Source of the DNA: Candidatus Parcubacteria bacterium
Lineage (GTDB): Bacteria > Patescibacteriota > Minisyncoccia > JAHIHE01 > JAGLIN01
Length of the DNA: 6,729 nucleotides
Assembly (NCBI GenBank): GCA_023142975.1
Contig: JAGLIN010000035.1
Coordinates: 1-6,729 of the forward strand
Direction of reading: 5' to 3'
Shown: piece by piece, positions 1 to 5,128 of the stretch
How positions within the stretch are numbered: position 1 is the stretch's first letter
Layout: each line of letters begins with the position of its first letter
The notes under the pieces: model-generated
The model's input: only the letters and a program-made list of their open reading frames with translations
What the model was told of the DNA's origin: nothing
Databases searched by the model: none
Program-made: the position numbers and the translations under genes

Positions 1-150
1 GGATTGGAATGTGAAGTAAAATGGAATGGAAAACCAGTTCAATGTAAAATTGCAATTTTGGATATTAAAGGAAGCTGGATTGATAATGATTGGGCAGATG
101 GCTCGCAAAGAATGGAAATTGATTTAGAAGAAGAAAACAAAGAGGAATAA
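1..150 (+). CDS. C-terminal end of an unrecognised protein (5' truncated by window)
   Basis: Frame 1 is open from the first base to TAA at 148-150 and gives 49 residues. The fragment has two Cys (residues 4 and 15), several Trp, and a beta-strand-like stretch (CKIAILDIKGSW) followed by a strongly acidic tail (DLEEENKEE) that looks like a disordered C-terminus. I do not recognise a family and no function can be assigned from this piece. It is probably a real gene end: the frame is open throughout, the acidic tail is typical of a true C-terminus, and a non-coding repeat follows directly. It reads in the same direction as the downstream glycosyltransferase but is separated from it by 175 nt including a palindromic repeat, so the two need not share a transcript. 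Confidence 0.6.
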   Translation, partial: GLECEVKWNGKPVQCKIAILDIKGSWIDNDWADGSQRMEIDLEEENKEE

Positions 151-216
151 AATCGCTGTTGTAGTTTTATTTTTCCAGTTTATAAAAGTATGTGAAAATT
201 ATTGTTTATTGAGATA

Positions 217-290
217 AACTGGATTCCCGTCGGAGTTTATGCTGAATTTAGTTCAGTGCGGGAATGACAAATTAAACGCGGGAATGACAA
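217..290. repeat. Imperfect palindromic intergenic repeat with a duplicated end
   Basis: ATTCCCG at 223-229 pairs perfectly with CGGGAAT at 259-265. Inside this, CTGAA (242-246) pairs with TTCAG (252-256), so the single strand can form a two-step hairpin. The right end GCGGGAATGACAA (258-270) is repeated exactly at 278-290, 20 bp further on. Elements beginning GGATTCCCG and ending CGGGAATGACA are, to my knowledge, common dispersed intergenic repeats in many bacterial genomes, including uncultured low-G+C lineages. No transposase lies beside it. There is no T-run directly after the stem, so it is a poor intrinsic terminator. Confidence 0.6.
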
Positions 291-292
291 TT

Positions 293-298
293 TATAAT
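293..298 (+). promoter_or_regulatory. Possible -10 box (TATAAT) upstream of the GT4 gene
   Basis: A perfect TATAAT lies 27 nt before the ATG at 326, which would leave a leader of about 20 nt. No convincing -35 box sits at the right spacing. The nearest TTGACA-like hexamer, ATGACA at 264-269, is 23 nt away, and a second ATGACA at 284-289 is too close. In an A+T-rich spacer a perfect -10 can arise by chance, so confidence is low. Confidence 0.35.
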
Positions 299-325
299 AA
301 TTTTAAAATAAGATAATCAAAAAAA

Positions 326-1393
326 ATGAGAATAGCTTTTTATTGTACGAATGAATTTTCTTGTCCTTTGCCGAAGGAGATTGTTTACGCGCCGATGGGG
401 CTGGCGGAGAAAATCGTGAAGGGGCTGGAGAAACGGGGGCACGATGTTACTTTTTACACGCCGACTGATTCGGAAATTAAAATCAAAAAAGTGAATTGCG
501 GGATGATTTCATATTATCGTTTAAAAAACAAAGCGATGTCGGGTGGATTTCACGATCAGTTGCAGCTTACAATTTATGAACAGCTGATGGCTTCTAAAAT
601 GTATGAAGACGCGCGAAAAAATAGCTATGACCTAATCCATGCTTTTCATTTGACGCCGAAAATATTACCGTTCGTAAACCTGACAAAAACGCCGACCGTT
701 TTTACTTTACATGATCCAATGTCAGCAAGCTGGAATAAGTTTATAAAATACTGTCCGTGGAAAAACAAGGCGCATTATGTTTCTATCAGCGACAGCCAAA
801 GAAAAGGAATGCCGGATTTAAATTATGCCGGAACGGTTTACAATGGAATGGAAATTGAAAGGTTTGAATTTAAAAAGAAGCCAGAAAATTACCTGGTCTT
901 TTTAGGAAGATATTCTTCTGAGAAAGGCGCTGACGCCGCGGTTTCTGTCGCGATAAAATCAAAAGAAAAATTGAAAATGGCGGGAACTGTTTGGGGGAAC
1001 GGATTTTATGATGAGAAAATAAAACCGTATCTTAAAAAAAATAGAATTGAAGATCTTGGATTTTTGAATGGCAAAAAAGTGTCCGACTTATTAAGAAACG
1101 CAAAAGCGCTACTTTTTCCGATTAACTGGGAAGAGCCGTTTGGTTTGGTAATGATTGAAGCGATGGCGTGCGGCACTCCTGTTATTGCTTTTAATAGGGG
1201 TTCTGTTCCAGAAATAGTAAAGCATAATAAAACAGGATTTGTGGTTGAAAATGAAAAAGAAATGATTGAAGCGATTAAAAATATAGATCAAATAAACAGA
1301 GAAGATTGCCGGAAATATGTTGAAGAAAATTTTACGGTTGAAAAGATGGTGGAAGGGTATGAGAGGGTTTATGAGAAAGTGATTGGAAATTGA
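326..1393 (+). CDS. GT4-family (GT-B fold) glycosyltransferase
   Basis: The 355-residue protein should transfer a sugar from a nucleotide-activated donor to a glycan, lipid or other acceptor in the cytoplasm. The N-terminal acceptor domain has the early Gly-rich loop (APMGLAEKIV, 22-31) and a Rossmann-type strand ending HDVTFY (39-44), then FTLHDP (126-131). The C-terminal donor domain starts near residue 188 with YLVFLGRYSSEKG (189-201), typical of GT4 enzymes. The EX7E motif is intact: E270 and E278 in EEPFGLVMIEAMACGTPVIA. GSVPEIV (292-298) and NKTGFVV (301-307) complete the nucleotide-sugar site. Length and motif order are normal for COG0438-type enzymes and no membrane segment is seen. 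Donor and acceptor cannot be told from sequence. The ATG at 326 is the first residue of a normal N-terminus (MRIAFYC) and has no Shine-Dalgarno sequence; the gene stops with TGA. G+C is higher than in the locus centre. Confidence 0.92.
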   Translation: MRIAFYCTNEFSCPLPKEIVYAPMGLAEKIVKGLEKRGHDVTFYTPTDSEIKIKKVNCGMISYYRLKNKAMSGGFHDQLQLTIYEQLMASKMYEDARKNSYDLIHAFHLTPKILPFVNLTKTPTVFTLHDPMSASWNKFIKYCPWKNKAHYVSISDSQRKGMPDLNYAGTVYNGMEIERFEFKKKPENYLVFLGRYSSEKGADAAVSVAIKSKEKLKMAGTVWGNGFYDEKIKPYLKKNRIEDLGFLNGKKVSDLLRNAKALLFPINWEEPFGLVMIEAMACGTPVIAFNRGSVPEIVKHNKTGFVVENEKEMIEAIKNIDQINREDCRKYVEENFTVEKMVEGYERVYEKVIGN

Positions 1394-1409
1394 AGAAGGT
1401 TCATTTTAT

Positions 1410-1437
1410 TTGAATGGAAAATGAAGTATTAAATAAT
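1410..1437 (+). promoter_or_regulatory. Weak candidate sigma70-type promoter before the R-M locus
   Basis: TTGAAT (1410-1415, 4 of 6 to TTGACA) and AATAAT (1432-1437, 5 of 6 to TATAAT) are separated by 16 nt. They would place a transcript start around 1444, about 20 nt before the methyltransferase ATG. The whole 1394-1463 spacer is A+T-rich, so the match could be chance. Read-through from the glycosyltransferase gene is an alternative because no terminator lies between them. Confidence 0.25.
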
Positions 1438-1467
1438 TTTAGTTATCAATTTAATTCAAAAATATGA
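1414..1467 (+). other. Possible 17-codon leader ORF overlapping the methyltransferase start (ATGA)
   Basis: An ATG at 1414 opens a frame of 17 codons that ends in TGA at 1465-1467, overlapping the methyltransferase ATG (1464-1466) as ATGA. This geometry is the classic one for translational coupling, and the leader would help start a gene lacking a Shine-Dalgarno sequence. The peptide (MENEVLNNFSYQ...) has no recognisable character. An 11-bp direct repeat TTAGTTATCAA lies inside it (1439-1449) and again just inside the methyltransferase gene (1471-1481). A chance frame of this size is quite possible in 70 nt, so it is listed as a hint only. Confidence 0.2.
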
Positions 1468-3278
1468 GCATTAGTTATCAACAATTAGAAGAAAAAATTG
1501 TTAGTGATTCTGAGGAACATCTTAAGCTGGGACAGAAAAAGAAGTATTTTATTTTGGATAAAGGCAAAATTAAATATCTGGCTTCTGGTAAAAAATATAA
1601 CGCTTCTAATCCAGAAGAAAAAGTTCGTTCTAAATATTATTATGATTTGGTTGAAAAATATAATTATCCTGCTAAGAGAATTGATTTTGAAATTGAGATG
1701 CCAAGCAGAACTCCTCAATATTACGCCGATATTGTAATTTATAAAGATGATGATAAAAAGATTCCTTACATTGTTGTGGAGTGTAAAAAGGACGGTATTA
1801 CTGACGCTGAATTTGAACAAGCCACTAAGCAGGCAATTGCTAATGCGCGTGTTTTAAAAGCGCCGTTTGCGATTTGTGTTGCGGGAAATACGCGGCGAGC
1901 GATGGAAACGGAAAAATGGAATGATAAAACGCCAGAGAAAGCGACAATTACCGACATTCCAATTTCTTACGGAAAGATTGAAGAATTCAGATATAAAAAA
2001 GGCGATTCTAATTGGGATTTGAAAGTTTTGGAAAAACAAGAATTAATTCGCGCGCTTAAAAAATCCCATGATACTCTTTGGGCGGGCGGCAAAAGAAATC
2101 CAACCGTCGCTTTTGACGAACTTTGTAAAATTATTTTTGTAAAAATTCGCGATGAAAAGAAAGGCAGAAAAAACGGCGAGTATTATGATTTTCAAATTAA
2201 AACCCACGAAACAGCTGAAAATGTTTATAAAAGAATAAACGCAATTTATCAGGAAGCCAAAGAAAAAGATCCTGAAATATTTAAAGAAAATTTAAAAGTT
2301 GAGCCAGAAGAACTTTATACGGTAGTTGAGCATTTACAAGGATTGTCGCTTAATAAAACTGATTTGGATACAAAGGGTGTGGCGTTTGAACAGTTTATGG
2401 AAGATTTTTTTAAAGGCAAGAGCGGACAATATTTCACTCCGAGAGAAATTGTGAACTTTGCGATTAAAATGATGGATATAAAAAATGATGATTTGGTTTT
2501 AGATCCGGCTTGCGGAAGCGGAGGGTTTTTGCTTCATAGTTTGGACAAAGTTAGAAATGACGCGAAAGAATATTTTGAAAATGACGACCCAGAAAAATAT
2601 CGCTACTGGCACGACTTTGCGGCTAATAATTTATTTGGAATTGAAATCAACGATTCAATCGCGCGCGTGGCTAAAATGAATATGATTATCCATGACGACG
2701 GGCATACGAATATTATCGGGTTTGACGCTCTGGAAGATATTGAAAAAATGAACAAGAAAAATCGCGGCTTTGCCCAAAATAAATTTGATATTATTGTTAC
2801 CAATCCGCCGTTTGGCGCCAATGTAAAAGCGAGTGAGCATCCGTATTTGGAAAAATTTGAGCTGGGCAGGAAGAAAAATAAAGACGGCAAGGATAAAAAT
2901 ATGAAAAACCAGAAGACAGAAATTTTATTTATTGAAAGATGTATTGATTTTCTAAAATCCAGCGCGGGTCAGATGGCGATTGTTTTGCCGGATGGAATTT
3001 TGACTAATTCTTCTTTGCAATATGTCCGTGATTTTTTGATGGAACAAGCGCAAATTTTGGCGGTGGTCAGTTTGCCACAGTTTACTTTTGCTCATTTCGG
3101 CGCAGGCGTGAAATCGTCTTTGGTGTTTGTCCGTAAAAAGGGGAAGGATGAAAAAGCTGGAAAATATAAAATCTTTATGGCGATTGCCGAACATATCGGC
3201 TATAACGCTACGGGACGAAAAGATTCTAAAAATGATTTGGATAAGATTTATGAGGAGTTTAAAAAGTTTGGGAAATAA
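1464..3278 (+). CDS. hsdM: Restriction-modification protein: HsdR-N-like nuclease domain fused to HsdM-type N6-adenine methyltransferase
   Basis: This 604-residue protein should methylate adenine N6 in a target chosen by the specificity subunit and may also cleave DNA. Residues about 1-170 resemble the HsdR N-terminal fold: basic and aromatic residues lead to RIDFEIEMP (72-80), then ADIVIY with D89 and YIVVECKK with E106 and K108, a PD-(D/E)XK arrangement. A linker and the helical HsdM N-terminal domain (about 190-310) follow. The catalytic domain has GQYFTPREIV (321-330), the SAM-binding motif LDPACGSGGF (346-355), FGIEIN (391-396) and the catalytic TNPPFG (446-451). An ordinary HsdM lacks the nuclease part; size and order recall BcgI-type fused R-M chains. 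hsdS is in the same direction 1.8 kb downstream, split off by a transposase cassette and an unknown gene. The ATG at 1464 gives a natural N-terminus without a Shine-Dalgarno. Methyltransferase identity is very secure; nuclease activity is an inference. Confidence 0.93.
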   Translation: MSISYQQLEEKIVSDSEEHLKLGQKKKYFILDKGKIKYLASGKKYNASNPEEKVRSKYYYDLVEKYNYPAKRIDFEIEMPSRTPQYYADIVIYKDDDKKIPYIVVECKKDGITDAEFEQATKQAIANARVLKAPFAICVAGNTRRAMETEKWNDKTPEKATITDIPISYGKIEEFRYKKGDSNWDLKVLEKQELIRALKKSHDTLWAGGKRNPTVAFDELCKIIFVKIRDEKKGRKNGEYYDFQIKTHETAENVYKRINAIYQEAKEKDPEIFKENLKVEPEELYTVVEHLQGLSLNKTDLDTKGVAFEQFMEDFFKGKSGQYFTPREIVNFAIKMMDIKNDDLVLDPACGSGGFLLHSLDKVRNDAKEYFENDDPEKYRYWHDFAANNLFGIEINDSIARVAKMNMIIHDDGHTNIIGFDALEDIEKMNKKNRGFAQNKFDIIVTNPPFGANVKASEHPYLEKFELGRKKNKDGKDKNMKNQKTEILFIERCIDFLKSSAGQMAIVLPDGILTNSSLQYVRDFLMEQAQILAVVSLPQFTFAHFGAGVKSSLVFVRKKGKDEKAGKYKIFMAIAEHIGYNATGRKDSKNDLDKIYEEFKKFGK

Positions 3279-3297
3279 TTAAAATAAATTATATATG

Positions 3298-3388
3298 CCG
3301 TTGGCTCCATAGTCTCCGCAGAGCTGTGGAGCCCGAATGCAGACCACGCACTCAGGCTCCACAGCCCTTCGGGACTATGGAGCTAACA
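3298..3388. repeat. Palindromic element A (double REP hairpin, BIME-like), left of the transposase
   Basis: Outer arms GTTGGCTCCATAGT (3300-3313) and ACTATGGAGCTAAC (3374-3387) pair at 13 of 14 positions. Inner arms GCTGTGGAGCC (3323-3333) and GGCTCCACAGC (3355-3365) pair perfectly. Each half is also a hairpin by itself: left 3303-3333 with tip CTCCGCAGAG, right 3355-3383 with tip CCCTTCGGG. The strand can therefore fold as one long cruciform or two opposed hairpins. The 21-nt centre (3334-3354) begins CGAATGCA, also found in element B. It fills the space between the methyltransferase stop and the transposase start. No T-run follows, so a terminator role is doubtful. Confidence 0.88.
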
Positions 3389-3411
3389 TCTAAAATAAAA
3401 TAAACAAATCT

Positions 3412-3957
3412 ATGCCAACATTCCGCATCAACCAAGAAAACGAAAACATAACCCATTTTCTAACGATTACGATAATAGAATGGATAGATATATTTACTAA
3501 ACCGCAATATTCTCAAATAATAATAGATAGTTTCAAATACTGTCAAAAAAATAAAGGATTATTATTATACGAATTTGTAATAATGACAAACCATCTTCAT
3601 TTAATTGCAAGAGCAAAAGAGAAATATAAACTATCTCAAATTATTAGTGATTTTAAAAAACACACCACGAGAGAAATTTTAAAAGAATTAGAAAAAGACA
3701 ATAGAAAATATATTTTGAATCTAATCAAAAATAGTTTTTCAAAAAAGAAAGATTATCAAAACCAAATCTGGCAAAGAGAAAATTATCCAGAAATGACAGA
3801 AAGTGAAAAATTCTTTTGGCAAAAAGCAAAATATATTTATGACAATCCTGTTAAAAAAGAATATGTTGCCAAGCAAGAAGATTGGTTTTATTCATCGGCG
3901 AGGAACAGGATTTTGAATGATAGCAATACTATTCAATTGGATAATCCATTTGAATAA
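3412..3957 (+). CDS. REP-associated tyrosine transposase (RAYT / Y1_Tnp, HUH endonuclease)
   Basis: The 181-residue protein belongs to the Y1 HUH nucleases, which cut and rejoin single-stranded DNA through a tyrosine-DNA link; RAYTs act on REP hairpins. The HUH motif is MTNHLHLIA (58-66) with H61 and H63. The catalytic tyrosine is most likely Y141 in YIYDNPVKKEYV (141-152), the family's usual Y-x-x-x-NP signature, and DWFYSSARN (157-165) matches the conserved RAYT C-terminal WxYSSAR block. The N-terminal strand THFLTITI (14-21) fits the ferredoxin-like fold. Size is normal and all key residues are present, so it looks intact. It is flanked on both sides by mirror-oriented palindromic elements, which supports the RAYT assignment over a standard IS200 TnpA. 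The ATG at 3412 has no Shine-Dalgarno and follows element A by about 24 nt. Confidence 0.88.
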   Translation: MPTFRINQENENITHFLTITIIEWIDIFTKPQYSQIIIDSFKYCQKNKGLLLYEFVIMTNHLHLIARAKEKYKLSQIISDFKKHTTREILKELEKDNRKYILNLIKNSFSKKKDYQNQIWQRENYPEMTESEKFFWQKAKYIYDNPVKKEYVAKQEDWFYSSARNRILNDSNTIQLDNPFE

Positions 3958-4050
3958 ACCGTTGGCTCCATAGTCCCGTAGGGCTGTGGAGCCCGAATGC
4001 AAACCGTTTGCAAAACGGCTCCACAGCTCTGCGGAGACTATGGAGCCAAC
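3958..4050. repeat. Palindromic element B (double REP hairpin), right of the transposase, inverted relative to A
   Basis: Outer arms GTTGGCTCCATAGTC (3961-3975) and GACTATGGAGCCAAC (4036-4050) are perfect reverse complements over 15 bp. Inner arms GCTGTGGAGCC (3983-3993) and GGCTCCACAGC (4017-4027) are perfect over 11 bp. Tips are CCCGTAGGG on the left and CTCTGCGGAG on the right; the right tip is the reverse complement of element A's left tip. The central loop has its own hairpin, GCAAAC (3999-4004) with GTTTGC (4006-4011). It starts a few bases after the transposase stop codon, so it would lie in the 3' end of that transcript. Confidence 0.88.
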
Positions 4051-4067
4051 AGATGAAGAAAATAATT

Positions 4068-4195
4068 CGTTGGTTCCATAGTGGCGATAGCCCCGTGGAA
4101 CCCAAATGCAAGCTGTTTATTATTTGTATAAATTGAGTGAAATATGCAAGTCTTGCATTAAGGTTCCACAGCCCTTCGGGACTATGGAACCAACG
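4068..4195. repeat. Palindromic element C, diverged non-coding double REP hairpin with compensatory changes
   Basis: Outer arms CGTTGGTTCCATAGT (4068-4082) and ACTATGGAACCAACG (4181-4195) are perfect over 15 bp. Inner arms GTGGAACC (4095-4102) and GGTTCCAC (4162-4169) are perfect over 8 bp. Compared with A and B, GGCTCC has become GGTTCC and GGAGCC has become GGAACC in all four arms, so pairing is kept. The left tip is GGCGATAGCC; the right tip CCCTTCGGG is identical to that of A. The centre is longer (4103-4161, 59 nt) and contains ATGCAA (4144-4149) and TTGCAT (4153-4158) around a 3-nt loop. It contains no gene and would need the RAYT protein in trans to move. Confidence 0.82.
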
Positions 4196-4234
4196 ACTGG
4201 TTTTTTGGGGTTTTAAATGGTTTAAGTGAAATTT

Positions 4235-5128
4235 ATGGAAAACAATCCTGTTTTGGAGCAAATAGAACTTATTGATAAATTAATAGCGATTGGCAGATTG
4301 CAAGAAAAAGATGTTGAAAATATTGGTCATAGCATAGCATTACCAGATGAAGCAGAAAATATCAAACTATGGGCAATTATTAATACCAAAAAGATTTATA
4401 TTGGAAACTTTTTTAATTTGGCAGAATTTTTAAAGCAGAAACTAAAAAATGAAAGTGATAAAAACTTTAAATTCTATTTACCACTCCTAAGAACATTCTT
4501 TGATTTATATGCTGAGTTGCTTTATCTATGCAACGAAAATGGAAATAAACAAGGTGGGATTTGTGTGGCGCAATCGCTGTTTATTTTAGCAAACAGAAAA
4601 AGATATTCTTGGGGTAATCAGTCAAATATCCAATTAGTAGAACTTTATAATAACTATTTTAATTATTGTAAATCATTTATTGATAAATACAGTTTAGACA
4701 TTCCTCAGAATATTGACGATTTTTCAGGAAAGAAATTAGAAAAACTTGGACTTAATTTTCCAAACACAGAAGAAATTTATAAGCAGCAATATTTTAAAGA
4801 TTGTTGTGTTGAAACGCAAAAGCTTTTTAAGTTTGAATATGACGAATTTTATTATAATTACAGATGGCTTTCGGATTATGTACATGGTGAGATTTATAGT
4901 ACCTTGAAAATTGAAGCCAAAAGAATTAATGAGAAATTTTGGATTATAGTTAAAATAATCATTTTGTCTTTATTAATAATTGAATTGGTAAATAAGAAAA
5001 TTTTAGACAATGCGCAAGAACAAGAATTTAAAAATTGGATAAAAGATTTTCAATCAAAATCTAAAAATTTTATAAAATATTGGAAAAATAAAAAAACTTA
5101 TGACTCCAACCAAAACCCAACAATCTAA
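4235..5128 (+). CDS. Unrecognised helical protein between hsdM and hsdS, with an R-X6-H motif
   Basis: The 297-residue protein is not one I can name. It looks almost entirely helical. Numbering from the ATG, a Leu/Arg/acidic helix LLRTFFDLYAELLYL is at 84-98, YRWLSDYVHG is at 209-218 with R210 and H217, a hydrophobic stretch (FWIIVKIIILSLLIIELV) is at 235-252, and the C-terminus is Lys-rich. R-X6-H inside a helix is the signature spacing of HEPN ribonucleases, and the paired Arg/acidic helix plus S..VH block recalls DUF5677-like proteins. Both are weak resemblances, not assignments. The hydrophobic stretch could be a buried helix or one membrane segment. Its end overlaps hsdS by 29 nt, implying coupled translation and a role in the restriction locus. 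I chose ATG 4235 over the in-frame GTG 4226 because neither has a Shine-Dalgarno. G+C is about 27% in the part I counted (4261-4560), below the flanking genes. Confidence 0.8.
   Translation: MENNPVLEQIELIDKLIAIGRLQEKDVENIGHSIALPDEAENIKLWAIINTKKIYIGNFFNLAEFLKQKLKNESDKNFKFYLPLLRTFFDLYAELLYLCNENGNKQGGICVAQSLFILANRKRYSWGNQSNIQLVELYNNYFNYCKSFIDKYSLDIPQNIDDFSGKKLEKLGLNFPNTEEIYKQQYFKDCCVETQKLFKFEYDEFYYNYRWLSDYVHGEIYSTLKIEAKRINEKFWIIVKIIILSLLIIELVNKKILDNAQEQEFKNWIKDFQSKSKNFIKYWKNKKTYDSNQNPTI

Larger units (their letters stand above)
3300..4050 (+). mobile_element. RAYT cassette: Y1/HUH transposase gene between mirror-image palindromic elements
   Basis: The transposase gene is bounded by elements A and B in opposite orientation. 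The outermost 34 bp, 3300-3333 and 4017-4050, are exact reverse complements. The inner halves, 3355-3387 and 3961-3993, are reverse complements with two differences in 33. No target-site duplication is visible outside the ends, as expected for HUH single-strand transposition. The same GTTGG sequence begins every left end. There is no TnpB partner, so this is not a full IS200/IS605 element. It separates the methyltransferase gene from the rest of the restriction locus and has lower G+C than the methyltransferase. Current mobility cannot be judged. Confidence 0.72.

Noticed and set aside
326..1393. Recoded TGA (as in Gracilibacteria or Absconditabacteria)
   Set aside because: TGA is the stop of the glycosyltransferase at the expected family length, and no gene in the window contains an in-frame TGA that has to be read through.
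3300..3387. Cloverleaf-like fold of element A as a tRNA or tRNA-like gene
   Set aside because: The outer stem is too long (14 bp), there is no T-loop GTTC motif or anticodon arm of correct size, and the arms match the neighbouring repeats.
3300..4050. Complete IS200/IS605 element with a TnpB gene and guide RNA
   Set aside because: No TnpB reading frame is present, and the transposase has the RAYT-type C-terminal block rather than the usual IS200 TnpA layout.
3300..4195. Possible CRISPR array because similar sequences recur three times
   Set aside because: The units are palindromic double hairpins in different orientations with a gene between two of them. There are no short uniform repeats with equal-length spacers.
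3929..4261. A 110-codon open frame on the minus strand across elements B and C
   Set aside because: It runs through two palindromic elements, so its sequence simply repeats their arms. It overlaps the transposase end and has no recognisable domain.
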